64,000 nt of DNA from Rhodocollybia butyracea (GCA_015501585.1 JADNRY010000021.1:372001-436000); one strand, 5' to 3'; shown: positions 21,014-32,788, numbered from the stretch's first letter. Made by a program: numbers and translations. Notes: a model not told the origin generated them from the letters alone.

Positions 21014-23554
21014 TTATAGGGGAAAACTCATCGTCATCTTTATAAGTAGGATTTTTGAGAGACGAATAATCATAGGACTCCCCGCGGCGCTCAAAAGTCC
21101 ATCTCCATTAGTGTTGTCATCAAACTTCACAGAGATTGCTGAACGTACACCTTTACCTGGCGTGTACACATAGTACGCCACCCGAGTCTCGTCAAAACCT
21201 AGAAAAATACCAGGAGTACCACGAGCGTCAAGTTTATGCTCCTGCGAGTTGTTGTATACCCAAACTTTACATCCAAAAGAATGCAATTTTCGACGGTCAG
21301 GGTGCTTCTTGTACCAGAGATGATAGGGTGTCTCCCCTTTAGGTAGAGGACTAGCATAAGTCCGGGCACGGATATTAAGAATGTACCAGACAGCGTAGCC
21401 CCACATAGAGAGAGGAAGTTGAGAGTGAATAAGGATAGTGCGTACCCGGTCAAAAATTGTACGATTGAGGCGCTCAGAACGGCCGTTCTGTTCAGGAGTG
21501 TAAGGAGCGGTCTTTTCCCAGCGGATACCATGCTCCTTCATCCAATCGCGCCACTCGTTGGTTATATATTCCCCACCATTGTCAGTGCGGAAAACCTTCA
21601 ACTTTTTGCCGGTTACCTTCTCTACTTCAACTAACCACTGCTTAAAAGCAGTAAAAGCATCACTCTTGCGGCGAAGCAAGTAACCCCAAGCCATACGGGA
21701 GCAATCATCAAGAAACGTGATGAGATACCCCATGCCGGTCGTGGTCAAGACCGGAGCTGGTCCCCAAAGATCTGAGTGAACTAGGCCCAGTGGCCCTGAA
21801 GCTCTAGAGTTCGATTCAGGAAAGCGCGCACGGGTGAGCTTTCCCTGCGCACAGGCGTCACAGATGGGGGGTTCTGCAGCCAATTCTGAGGCCGTAAGTT
21901 TCACGGTCATCCCCTCAAGCGTACCCGAACGGTACAAGTCACGACAAGCGGGATAGTTCAAATGCCCAAGCTCGTTATGAAGCTGAACCAGTTTGGAGTA
22001 AAACGGAGGTTTGTCCGAGGTGGAAGATGTAAACGCAGAGGTGGAGGGAGCAGAGTCAAGGTGATAAAGTCGAGAATCGTCCTTCGTTCCAGTGAAAACA
22101 ACATCCTCCTCATCAATAAGGCGCTGGATAAAAGTACCAGCATCATCCTTACTGAATGTTACACATTTCCCTGCGCCAAAGACAGTATAACACTTAGCTT
22201 CGTCGAGTCGGGAAACGGAAATGAGGGTAGGAGAGGAGTCAGGAACGAAAGCAGTGTCCTTCAGATTGAGACGGACAAGTTGACGATGGCGACGACGCGC
22301 AAGAAAAACGGCTATACCTCGACCTGCAATCTTCATAGTACCATGACCAAATCCAGTAACCTTCTGAGAAATGGCCGGATGGTGGAAAGACATGAAGTCG
22401 GCACGAACAGAATGAATGTGAGACGTAGTACCAGAGTCGATAATGATGGGAGGCCTATCGGCAGTAGTACCAGCTGGATACACTGACTCAGACATAGGCT
22501 GGGAGGAATTCACATTTGTAGAAGTCTCGGTCACCGGGTAAGCAGAGAAATCGATAATATTGGCGCCCGAAGAAGATTCTACGAAATGTGATGAGGTAGA
22601 CTGCTCAGTTTCACCTCCTCCCCCACTATCCACATGGTGGGCTTTCTCTTTGCCCTTCTTCTTATTTTTCCCCTTTCTGTTACCTCCCTTAGCCTCCATA
22701 GCATGTTTCCCACCACCGGGCTTACGGCAAAAATCCTTGGTGTGACCGGGAGTGTGGCAGTTGACACAATAATAATCTCCACGGGCCGCATAGGAGCGTT
22801 CGAGCACAGCGACGGCGGCTTCTACGTTCGACATGCCGGAATTAGAGTTCTCGTCAGGATGAGCTGAACGGTAAGAACCTAAAATCTGTTGGACAGTCGA
22901 CTCAAGAGTAGTGCTGGAGGTGAGAGAGAAACTGCGGATCCAGGTGTGCCAAGACCCGGTCGCACCTTCCTCATTGGGGAGAGTAGTGACAAGAATAGCA
23001 GAGGCAAACCCTTCCTCCACAACGTACCCAGCTTTCCGGATATCCTGCAGAGCAGATTCGAAACCCTGAAGATGGGCGGACAAAGAATCAAAGCTATGCT
23101 GGAGCGGAAGTCGGCGGGTGAGTCGGGAGAAGAACGTCATGATGAGACCAGAACCCTGAGGACCATAAGTACCCGAAAGTCGTTTATAGGCGGCGGCGCT
23201 CGTAAGACCTTCTACCATGCTGACCATGCTCTCAGAGATACACTGGAGAAGCATGTTCATCATATAAGAATCCATCCGTTGCCAGATAAGATACTTAGTG
23301 TCGGTATCGGAAGGACAAACAAGCGCGCCCGACAAAATAGACTGACATCCTACTGTGCGAGCACCAGCGAGGAAGACGGCAGACCAAGATGAAAAATTCG
23401 TTTCACCTTTGAGCTTAGTGTCACGAGGGAAGAGTGAATTTCCACCACTAGGGATGGTCCAATCACTCGGAATAGTCGGCGCGGTCATAGTGGTCTGTGT
23501 ACTCGAAGTAGTCTGAGTAGGTTGGGTAGTAGGAGCGGAAGGGGTAGTAGACAT
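21014..23554 (-). CDS. copia gag-protease-integrase portion of polyprotein
   Basis: 846 codons. The N-terminal 250 residues are copia Gag-like (UBN2-type region). A CX2CX4HX4C zinc knuckle (YYCVNCHTPGHTKDFC) lies at about 262-278. The protease active site IIDSGTTSHIH is near 372. The integrase zinc-binding HHCC motif (HNELGHLNY ... CDACAQGK) is at about 525-575. The D,D35E core includes HSDLWGP (about 590), FRTDNGGEY (about 660) and PEQNGRSERLNR (about 690). The reading frame leaves the family alignment at a G4 run (21080-21083 on plus as C4) and stops at 21014. Expected product: virus-like-particle core, processing protease and integrase. Confidence 0.93.
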   Translation of the reverse strand: MSTTPSAPTTQPTQTTSSTQTTMTAPTIPSDWTIPSGGNSLFPRDTKLKGETNFSSWSAVFLAGARTVGCQSILSGALVCPSDTDTKYLIWQRMDSYMMNMLLQCISESMVSMVEGLTSAAAYKRLSGTYGPQGSGLIMTFFSRLTRRLPLQHSFDSLSAHLQGFESALQDIRKAGYVVEEGFASAILVTTLPNEEGATGSWHTWIRSFSLTSSTTLESTVQQILGSYRSAHPDENSNSGMSNVEAAVAVLERSYAARGDYYCVNCHTPGHTKDFCRKPGGGKHAMEAKGGNRKGKNKKKGKEKAHHVDSGGGGETEQSTSSHFVESSSGANIIDFSAYPVTETSTNVNSSQPMSESVYPAGTTADRPPIIIDSGTTSHIHSVRADFMSFHHPAISQKVTGFGHGTMKIAGRGIAVFLARRRHRQLVRLNLKDTAFVPDSSPTLISVSRLDEAKCYTVFGAGKCVTFSKDDAGTFIQRLIDEEDVVFTGTKDDSRLYHLDSAPSTSAFTSSTSDKPPFYSKLVQLHNELGHLNYPACRDLYRSGTLEGMTVKLTASELAAEPPICDACAQGKLTRARFPESNSRASGPLGLVHSDLWGPAPVLTTTGMGYLITFLDDCSRMAWGYLLRRKSDAFTAFKQWLVEVEKVTGKKLKVFRTDNGGEYITNEWRDWMKEHGIRWEKTAPYTPEQNGRSERLNRTIFDRVRTILIHSQLPLSMWGYAVWYILNIRARTYASPLPKGETPYHLWYKKHPDRRKLHSFGCKVWVYNNSQEHKLDARGTPGIFLGFDETRVAYYVYTPGKGVRSAISVKFDDNTNGDGLLSAAGSPMIIRLSKILLIKMTMSFPL

Positions 23555-23639
23555 CGATAGAGACGAGGGTTATGCAGGAAGAGAAGATAAAAGATTCGAT
23601 TCCGGTAATCACTATAAGGCTGGCTGTATCAGGCGGACT

Positions 23640-23653
23640 CGGGGCCCATAACC
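23640..23653 (-). other. primer-binding site, initiator tRNA-Met half-molecule type
   Basis: Immediately inside the 5' LTR the minus strand reads GGTTATGGGCCC. That is complementary to the anticodon-loop region (GGGCCCAUAACC) of initiator tRNA-Met, the arrangement known from Drosophila copia, where a 5' half-tRNA primes reverse transcription. Confidence 0.7.
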
Positions 23654-24001
23654 TGTTGGAACTAAGAGACACGTTAGTACGATGTACAACTAAGCTCAGC
23701 CAGAAGTGATGAAGGCTAAATCATACTACCATACCTAAGAGACACGTTAGTACGATGTACAACTAAGCTATAGGTACAGTATGAGCATAATGGACATAGA
23801 GCATAAGTATAATAGACATACCTCAGCCAGAAGTGATGAAGGCTGAGGAAAAGAAGGGAACGTCGATACGTACAGTATAAGTAGAAATCCGTATCAGTGA
23901 AATAAAAGTTAAAACAAATGATAAGAACTCGGGTCTGATATCTACTCGGTATTGGAGCTGTACATACCGGCGGCCATATACCGCGGACCGAATATCCAAC
24001 A
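23654..24001 (-). repeat. 5' LTR of the copia element
   Basis: 348 bp. Differs from the other LTR at one site near 23728 (ATACTACC versus ATATTACC). Carries the same internal 33-bp duplication. Transcription of the element should start here and run leftwards. Confidence 0.95.
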
Positions 24002-24006
24002 GGGCT

Positions 24007-25060
24007 CACTGTTTTAGATGGTGAGCACGAGTTTGACTACATCTCTTTAATAAGGAAGGAATATCTCAGGCTACTTCACATATTTTGCATATAATCTTGG
24101 GTTGAAGAGCACCAAATTTTCCTCCCCATGCGCTTCCGTGAGATTCGCACCCAATCAGAAATAATCTTCTCCCTCTGTCCATCGTTTGGAACAGTGAGCG
24201 GAAGCACCGGAAAACTTTTCCGGTATCTTCACACGCTTCAACCTCTCATTATACGATAAAGTATACGATATACACAAGCACAGCGAGTGAATGAAAGCCC
24301 AGGTGTGAAGGAACAGAGTGTACACAGTGACAGAGGCCGGAAGTGTGGTCCTGGACTGCAAGCAGCAGATCACAGTGACGGCGAAAGCGACAGACCTCAA
24401 GGCTCATTCACACAAACATCGACACACCAACGACAGTGCCCGAAAGTGAGCTCGCGAAAACGTCAAGCGCTAACCCAGGAAGACGACTTCTGTGACAAAG
24501 AAGTCGGTTTCATAATGTCCCCCCTCCACAACCTCTGCGACCATGTTTATCATGGATTACAATATGGAAGTACTAGTACTTACTAGTACTTACAGTGCAT
24601 ACAGTGCATACAGTATACATAGGTTTCTTTGAGCGGACAAGCTTACAGCCATCTATATAGAATACAGTGGGCGGGAGATGGGCGCGCATAAGAGCGGGAA
24701 GCGCGTGCAGATAATGAATACCGGTTCTACCGGAAAACGTACCTGAGAGCTCAATGACATCGAAGTCTAATCAAAGTCCACCTTAGATATAGCGCTTTTA
24801 TTGCGCTACTGTACAATAGCGGATCTTTATGGTAACTGCCTATGGCATCACACCCCCCATGTCAAAGGCTACTGTCTAGATCTACTGGGCGTATGAGGTG
24901 AACGTGGATGTAAATGACTCTGAGAGTGGAAAGAACGTAGCAAGCTACGTCATACGTCACTACTATAACTAGCCACGACTTTACCACTTGGTAAGCGCCC
25001 AGACACGTCACACGTGCTACTTGAATAAATTGAATACCTTCGGTTAACTTCTCTACTTCA
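24007..25060. other. intergenic right of the retrotransposon
   Basis: No gene supported. Contains the right arm of the diverged inverted repeat pair (24121-24240 and 24770-24903) and a short run of repeated ACTAGTACTT and CAGTGCATA units at 24569-24620. Confidence 0.6.
24121..24903 (-). repeat. diverged repeat copy, right arm of the inverted pair
   Basis: Reverse-complement partner of 15008-15810. Block B is at about 24121-24240 (including GAACAGTGAGCGGAAGCACC) and block A at about 24770-24903 (including GTACAATAGCGGATCTTTAT and CCCCCCATGTCAAAGGCTAC). Middle sections do not align by eye. The retrotransposon and the hAT-like element both lie between the two arms. Confidence 0.7.
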
Positions 25061-28000
25061 ATGAGCTTTCCAAAACCTCCCATACGAACGCGTCGAAATG
25101 TGTCTCAGAAACACGTACTATACTCTGAAATACTTTCCGTCACTTCAGCCATGCGCAAAAACTCGCGATGGGCTTCTTCAACGAGCTTCATGAGCAGTAC
25201 TCGGTCATCTGCACTTGGGAGTAACCTTGGTCTTCGTATTTCCAGCCCTCCATCCAATACTCGCGGCAGTGGAAGCGGGAACAAAGAAGCAGATCTAATG
25301 GCTGGCTTTCAAGAATTAAAGAAGGTTGTGCGGGACGTTGAAGGTAAGCTACAAGCCAAAAAAATAATCTTGCCTTTACTTTAATCTGCCACTGCAGAGC
25401 TATCATCTCTTCCATTACCCACTCTACTCTCTCCGTTCTTCGAAATCATCCGATCCCCATTGTCAACGGGTCCCATCACATCAGCCGCCCTTACCGCTCT
25501 TCACAACTTTTTTGTCTGCGGCATAATCTCTACACAGTCAAATACTCTCGATCTTGCTCTTGTCGAGCTCAGTGTCACTGTTGCTCGATGCAAATTCGAA
25601 CCCAGTGATTCATCTGGCGACGAAGTAGTTCTTCTCAAGATCCTCAACGTCATTCACGACTGCTTGTGTGCCTATGATGTTGGGAATGTATTTGGAGACA
25701 TAGAAGTTTGTGAAATGCTGGAAACAGTATTGACGACATGTTGTCAGATGCGACTCAGTGGTGAGTATTATATATCTATGCTAGTCACTCTCTCATTTCG
25801 TCTACAGAAACACTTCGACGTTCCGCAGAGAACACTATGCACGCACTCGTCAGAACCGTATTCTCCCGACTGCATGAAATAGATTCCGAGATAGAAGAAG
25901 CGAAACTGGTCGCAGATGAGGAAGCTGAAATAAAAATGAATGTTCCATCTGCCCAACTTCCTTCCGAGGTCGATGATGAACGCCACGAACAGGTGGCAGA
26001 CGTCCCGGATGAAGACCATAAAGAACAGGCCCCCTCACCTGCATTTGTCCCTCGAGCACAATGTAAGTATCATTCTCATCCATCTTTCAAGTTGGGTTGA
26101 TCGCTGGATTCAGTCAGTTTACCTTCTATACTTGAGCTTCTGAGAGTTCTCGTGAACGTTCTCGATCCAAACGATCAGCAGCACACTGATTCAACACGTC
26201 TGGTGGTCCTTGGCATACTTAACGCGGCTTTTGAAGAAGCGGGACCCCGAATAGGCGCATTTCCATCACTTCAAGCGCTCATCCTTGACCCAGGATGCAA
26301 ATATCTTTTCCAGCTCGTTCGTTCCGATAATCTCACAGTTCTTCACGCAGCATTGCGCACTGCATCAACAATGTTCGATACCATGCGCGAACACTTGAAG
26401 CTACAACAAGAACTTTTTTTGGCTTTCACCATTGATAGGCTTGCCCCCCCTTCACCTACAGGAAACGCGAAAGGATCACTTGCCAAGAAAACCGCTATCC
26501 CTGGCTCCCCTCGTCCCGGTACACCGACTGTGGGTCCCATTGAGCCCGAGAAGGATGGTGATAATGGAACGATGACACCAACGCGTATCCTTGTCGCACC
26601 TGCCCGAGGAGAGACCAGGAATCTTGTCCTCGAAACTCTTAGTCAGATCTCGAGGCATTCTAGTTTCATGGTTGACTTGTACACCAACTACGATTGTGAT
26701 ATCAACTGCGAAAATCTTTTCGAGCGATTGATCGACTTTGCAACAAAGGTTTGACTTCATAAGTTAATCAGTGTACACTATCTCATCGTATTTTTAGTCT
26801 GTTTACCCTTCCCACTATCCTGGTGGCCTCGATGCCCAGCAGAGAAATGCTCAGTATCTATGTTTGGACTTGCTTTTAGCCTTCGTTAATGACATGGCCA
26901 AACGGGCAAAGGGTGTACGTAAATCCGTTGGCCTATTCGTCTACGACACTGATCCCTTCATAGTCTTCTCAAGAGTGGCCTTTGGTAAGTCTATCGATCA
27001 GACTTGCTAACAAAAATCATTAATATGCTTGGCACAGGATTGTCCATCTGCCGAGTCCCTTCTTCAAACTAAATCACAAAAGAAACTCACTTTGACCGGC
27101 GCGGCGCGGTTCAATACGAAGCCAAAAACTGGGCTTGCTTTTTTGGAAGAAAATGGACTTATCTATGCGGACCTGTCAGATACGGTTGACAAGCCATTGA
27201 GTCTGGCCAGGTTCCTCAAGAGCTGTAGTCGTTTGGATAAACGTCTTCTTGGAGATTTTATCTCAAGGCCAGACAACATTGACGTTCTCAAAGCTTTCAT
27301 TGGTTTGTTTGACTTTCAAAATGTCGGTCCTTGTTGAACCCTTCATTCAACGTCACTCACTTGCTACTACTTTTAGAAACCTATCGCCGATGCCATGCGA
27401 GAGATGCTGGAAACTTTTCGTCTTCCTGGAGAATCGCAACAAATTGCACGAATTACTGAAACTTTTGCTTCGATATATTTTGCTGCTGGACCAGGTAGTA
27501 TGCTCAATGGTTACCTATCGTCTCGACGCTAATTGACTTCTGAAAGCTGAGATCAGAAGCGAAGACGCGGTTTACGTCCTTGCTTATTCGGTCATCATGC
27601 TCAACACCGATTTGCATAATCCGCAAGTCAAGGTATGTGTATCGTTGATATCTGCCCACTAGAACTCAAGTCTCAAAGCAGAAACGCATGTCCATCGAAG
27701 AATATCAAAAAAATCTGCGTGGCGTAAACGACGGGGACAATTTCTCGCCTGAGTTTCTGGTAAGAGTAACACGGCCATTGCAGCTGGTGGAGATGATTCA
27801 ACCATTTTTATAGCAAGAAATCTATGACTCAATACGAAAACGCGAAAATTGTCATGCCCGAAGAGCACACGGGCGCTCTAGGTTTCGAATATGCATGGAA
27901 AGAACTTCTCGCTCGTTCACGCCAAGCAGGCATGCTTTCATTTCGATAACAATATCCCATTGGCCTGATAGATACTCATCTAGGTCGCTTAATAACATGC

Positions 28001-30538
28001 AACACGCCGCTATTTGACGTTGAAATGTTCAAATCTGTATGGAAGCCTGTCATCTCAGCTATTGCCTATGCTTTCATCAGCTTCGACGACGACTACATCA
28101 TCCAGCGTTCGATCGCAGGCTTCAGACAATGTGCAACGCTAGCCAAACACTTTAATCTTCCGGACGTGTTTGACTTCGTCGTTGTTTCTCTGTCCCAGGC
28201 CACTAATCTCCTTCCGGAAGCTCTTCAAGTTAGTGTACCAAATCATCCGACCGTCGAAGTCGAAGGCCAAAACATCACAGTATCAAATCTCTCGGTCAAG
28301 TTTGGAATCAACTTCAAAGGCCAACTTGCTGCTGTCGTATTGTTCAACATTGTGAACGGGAACGGAAATGCTTTGCGTGAAGGATGGACTCAAGTATGAA
28401 CACTGACGATTACCTGTGACATTCTTTTCTGATCATTTTTTGCAGATCTTTGAAATGTTTCAAAACTTGTTTCTCCATTCTCTTCTCCCGGCGCGGATGC
28501 TGCAAATGGAGGACTTCCTAGGAGGCGTGTCCATGATCCCATTACGAGGTGCCCAGCCTCAACGAGCTCCAGTTAGAAGTGACGGGGGTTTACTATCAAC
28601 GCTCTCATCATATCTCATGACCCCTTATGGTGCAAGTTCTGACTCACTCGTGCCCGAAGCTACTGAATCAGACATTGAGAACACACTCTGCACCATAGAT
28701 TGTATCACATCTTGCAGACTCGATGAATTGTACAGCCAAATCATGTATGCCAACCTATACTTTCTCGTGGTTTCATGACTTAGTTCACTATCTAGGCAGC
28801 TTGAGTTGGAAGCTTTAGTCTCGGCTGTACGCGCCTTAGAAGCACTTGCGCACGAAAGAACTGTTGCAAAACTGAAGCAGGATTCCGAAGACCCTATGTA
28901 CCCGAAAGAAAATATTGCTAGCCCAATGCCCTATGATCCTGCGTCGATATTTTTGTTAGAAACGATGGTCAGCATTTCATGTCATGTCCCGCAATATATT
29001 GAGGATCTATGGTGTGCAGTCCCTTCTATCCACAGCTAGTTTTCTGACCAATTATTAGGCCAATTGTTTTTGAACATTTGTCTGCTCTCTTGCATCACGA
29101 TTCAGCTAGCCAATATAGTATCCTTCTGATTGAGCGCGCTGTGGTTGGTCTATTGCGACTTTGTGTAATACTCGCTCAGAAGGTAACTCAAATCTCGTCT
29201 GTTGAACATTTGGCTCATCTTCCCACTTATGGCCAGCCCTCACTTCGTGACCAAATCTATGTTTCCTTGGACCTTCTTTCTGGGCTTCCCTCCGAGGTTG
29301 CAGTATCTGTAGCAGAACAGATTGTCGTTGGAGTCATCTTTTTGGTTCAGAAACACAGAGAGATCATCAGGTAGGCAAATTTTTTGCTGCCGAAATTTTT
29401 TCCAACTTTCTTGCAGGTCCCAAACAGAATGGAAATTGGTATTTGCTTTACTACGTTCCACTATGTCGCATCCGGAAGCAGCGAGAGTTTCATTCGACCT
29501 ACTCAACAGCCTTGTCGCTGATGGACCAGAGCAACACGTCTCCATGGACAACTTTTCTGCCTTGGTGACCTTGCTTAACGACTTTGCCACTATCGCTAGT
29601 AACGCTGTAGAAACACACCAGGTGCAAGGGCGCCGACAAGCGCCTCTAACAGCAGCCAAGTGAGCTTGAATGTGATTCCGTGTTTTTTTTGCGTACTGAC
29701 ATCATCATTCAGCTCGTCTGCAGTGGAACGCGGACGCAAAGCAATCGAACTGCTGACCAGTCTAAAGAAATTCATCACACCTATCATTGATTTGTCTGGC
29801 CTACATCGTGACGACGGTGGGTATTTAATTAATCGATTAATCGGGTTGCATCGCATACTCATCGCACATCGCAGCCTGGGAGCAGTTCTTCCTACCACTC
29901 CTAACATCTCTCAAAGATCAGTCTAGCAATGCAGCCCGTGATGTGCGACAAGCCGCCATTGGGCAGCTCCAGCGCACATTATTAGCTTCACATCCGATCC
30001 TGGATCAAGCCAATTCGAAGCAAGTCGAACAACTGTTTAACAAGATTGTCTTCCGCCTCGTAGATGACTTGCTAAAGCCTCAGGTGTTTCAACGTGATCC
30101 TCAGGGTATGCCTGAGACGAGATTGAGAGCATCTGCGTTGCTTTGCAAAACATTCATGCATTTCGAGGTTCGGGAAAGTCAAGCCACCGCTGACATTAGG
30201 ATCCTCTGGATTGAGATTCTTGATCTACTCGACCGTTTGATGCATGTAGATCGAGGTGAACAACTGGTGAGTTTTTACATGTTGTTTCATTGGTTCATCT
30301 CAACAATGTAATCCAGTATGAAGCCATTCCCGAATCTCTGAAGAATGTGTTGCTTGTCATGAATGCCTCCCAGATTCTTGTTCCTCCGTCCGTGGACGAC
30401 CAACGGAACGAACGTCAGCATACCTTGTGGTCGATGACATCTGAACGAATGGAGCGTTTCCTGCCTGGTTTTTTGACAGAAGTTATACCTGTACCAGAGA
30501 TATCCGAAAATGCCCCCACTTCTGTAGACACTCCATGA
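25061..30538 (+). CDS. GEA1: Sec7-domain Arf guanine-nucleotide exchange factor (GBF1/Gea type)
   Basis: Large Golgi Arf-GEF acting at the cis-Golgi. Nineteen exons: 25061..25343, 25398..25760, 25808..26062, 26114..26748, 26798..26914, 26964..26984, 27038..27322, 27377..27494, 27547..27632, 27682..27759, 27814(27818)..27929, 27984..28393, 28446..28744, 28796..29011, 29059..29370, 29417..29659, 29713..29816, 29875..30266, 30317..30538, about 1516 aa. HVLYSEILSVTSAMRKNSRW opens the DCB region. The Sec7 domain runs about 655-850, with FLEENGLI, the glutamate finger in FRLPGESQQIARI and AYSVIMLNTDLHNPQVK. HUS/HDS repeats follow. Intron 27930..27983 is GC-AG. At 27845-27848 one A too many breaks the frame if acceptor TAG at 27813 is used; the CAAG acceptor 4 bp on restores length but changes about 12 residues. 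Confidence 0.93.
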
Positions 30539-31422
30539 GTCTACTCAGCTGTACTTTTGGTTTTAAATCCTTTGTTTCATCCAAATAAATGTGAACTCGA
30601 TAACCTCAGCTTTGACTTGCCAAAAGCGTGTCAATAAGACCAGCTTTGACTTTCTAAAACGAAACAGATATAACTGATGCTTATAGAAACCGCCAGGATG
30701 AGCACTCTACTAACAGACTGTGACGGCCTGTCTGACTTGATAGATAAAATTACTGTGAACAAAGTATTTATATGGTGCCGGCTTCACCTTAACGTCACCA
30801 TGTATCAAAATCTCGCATACTTGAAGCGCGTTTCTCATTCTAATCTCACTTGTCGATCATACATCTGTTCAACTTCTAAGAAGCAGCCAGATATAGAAAC
30901 GGGCGCTTGTTTCTCAAGTAAAGATCTATATCACGATACTTATCGCGCTTATGCTCAGTTTGTATCTTGTGTCCCCCAATGCCTGCATAGGATGCACCGT
31001 GAAACTTTCTCGTGATAACCCTTGCGCTTACAAGAACTCTTCACATCGATTACTTCCGTACTTCGAATTTCAAAGTGACCCATGATTCCTCGTGTCCTCC
31101 TGTTCTGTTCCCTTTCACGGGCATACGAATTCTTTCACGGCTCTCTGTATTATATATTTCTTGATTCACCGTGGATTTCATTCATGGTGCACCATTCAAA
31201 AGTCCACTCTCGGATAGGAAACCCATCACGGGCGTTTCCCCTCAAGCAGCTTGGTTTACCTGATTTTCGTCCTCGCACTTTGTTTCATGAGTGGCCCCCC
31301 CCCCCCCCCCTCGTTTATAAAACCAGATTCTGCGCACTCTCAACTCACTCTCCTGTCATCTAGTATATATTACACAATAAACGACCTAGAACAATTTCAT
31401 CTTTGATACTCTGAAAGCTATA
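30539..31422. other. convergent intergenic region
   Basis: Lies between the 3' ends of the Arf-GEF (+) and the cytochrome b561 gene (-). Frames at 30677-31015 and 31082-31363 show no motif. A pure C run of about 15-16 bases occurs near 31298-31313. Confidence 0.55.
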
Positions 31423-32435
31423 TCAGTAACATAGCAAATCCAAAAGTAAAGGATGATACCTGACACGAGATAAAATGGCGACCCAAGACACCAATGGAGC
31501 CAAACCGTAGGCAATCAGTCGAATAGGGAGCCAAACATTTTTCTGGCCCCAATTTGATAGTGCTCCACCCAAATTGACTGTGATAAGTAGCAGCGGGAAC
31601 AAGACGTAGCCAGAAAACCTTCAGAGTTGTTAGCTCAATCCTAAAAACCAAGAATCACCGCCAGTACCTGTGCCATTTCCAAACAGATTTTGCTTTGTTG
31701 GGCCCTCCGAAAGCCTTTCCGTTAAGCCAAACACTTGCACCACCTATACACACTTGAAAGACGATCCATCCTGCAGCGATTATACCCAGTGTCTGCGACA
31801 ACAATCAGCGCTAGGTTCAAAAATGGCCCGAAGAGGCTTACTGAATGCCAACTTATGAAATGAGGTTTGCCCGCGTCAATTTTATTCATGATGATTGCAA
31901 AAGTCCCCGTTAATAGAGCAGGCAATCCGAGGAAAAGGATGGCTCCCTGATGTCGCGAAAGTCCGGCGGCTTTGGTCCTCGGTTGCGAAGTTGGCTGAAG
32001 GGTCATGATGCCTGCATGTTGAGTTTACCGATTATCATGTAAAGTTAAATCTGGATTCAACGCACCGTATGTGATAAGGAACATTGCTAAGGATTCAAGT
32101 GTAGGGTGCAGGACAAACCAGCTCCACTGCCCATTGAAAAGCATCTTGATCACGGTAAACCATGTTACGGTTAGAGTGACCTAGTAATGGTAAGACGAGG
32201 CACTCTTCGTCTTTTTCACCCGTTCTTACCAAAGGGGCACCCTAAGAAATACACTGAAAAATTTACGAGGTGAATAGAAAGTGACACGTACTAAAGCAGC
32301 ATATTTGGCGACATCGTCGCCCTTTCTTCCCTCTGCTTTTTCCTTGCGAGCCATCTGGGTACTTTCTTCAGTCGCTTGAGGATCGGATGGTAACAGTTCG
32401 TAGTCTTCTTCTGCGACTTCAAGGTTGGATGACAT
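31423..32435 (-). CDS. cytochrome b561-type transmembrane electron carrier
   Basis: Membrane di-haem protein of the b561 family, which moves electrons across membranes (ascorbate/ferric reductase type in animals and plants). Six exons close in phase: 32435..32292, 32241..32230, 32180..32066, 32011..31842, 31792..31668, 31618..31423 (253 aa). Exon 2 is only 12 nt. A charged cytosolic N-terminus of about 48 residues precedes five or six hydrophobic helices. Candidate haem ligands are WFVLHPTLESL, SRHQGAILF, HFISWHSTLG and KSVWKWHR followed by FSGY. No DOMON or oxidoreductase domain is attached, so it belongs to the short class. Electron donor unknown. Confidence 0.87.
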
Positions 32436-32788
32436 TTACAGAAGAGCGGAAGAATAGCTATAGTAATCAGGGCACAGCCGGTAGCAAGGTGAATTGTGCG
32501 AACGAAATCATGCTGCAAACTCAAGCGCTGGCCCTAAAATAAATTCAACGAAGAAAGAAGCGTCCATTAGTCGACTGTAATTTAATGCTAATGTAAAAAA
32601 GAACACTGTATGTACTTTAGGTATAAAAAGCTTCTGGAATTGCGATGTCTGGGTAGCTGGGGTATTTTGTCATGATAGCACCGTGTCGAAAACATTGCCG
32701 AAAGGAAAAGACAGAACCGGTTTAAAGATAGAGCGAGAAGAACCAAACACAAAAAGGAAAGAAAAAAATGAGATTACAACAGAATTCA
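32436..32788. other. short intergenic region
   Basis: Separates the b561 start from the 3' end of the epimerase-like gene, both on minus. Only incidental frames. Confidence 0.5.

Larger units (their letters stand above)
18838..24001 (-). mobile_element. Ty1/copia LTR retrotransposon, full length, young insertion
   Basis: 348-bp LTRs at 18838-19185 and 23654-24001 begin TGTTGG and end CCAACA, and differ at one position that I could find. A 5-bp target duplication GGGCT flanks the element (18833-18837 and 24002-24006). The element runs on the minus strand. The primer-binding site GGTTATGGGCCC directly follows the 5' LTR, and a purine tract GAGGGGAG precedes the 3' LTR. Coding order gag, protease, integrase, RT, RNase H defines copia. 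The polyprotein frame breaks twice between integrase and RT. Confidence 0.96.

Noticed and set aside
19750..21045. Plus-strand open frames within the retrotransposon (127 and 225 codons)
   Set aside because: Antisense to conserved RT and RNase H motifs; no motifs of their own.
20803..21083. Programmed frameshift between integrase and RT of the copia element
   Set aside because: Copia elements make one continuous polyprotein, and two separate shifts at G runs without a slippery heptamer or recoding structure are better explained as indels.
31298..31313. Poly-C tract as a regulatory site
   Set aside because: Single homopolymer in a convergent intergenic region without neighbouring signal; likely slippage-prone filler.
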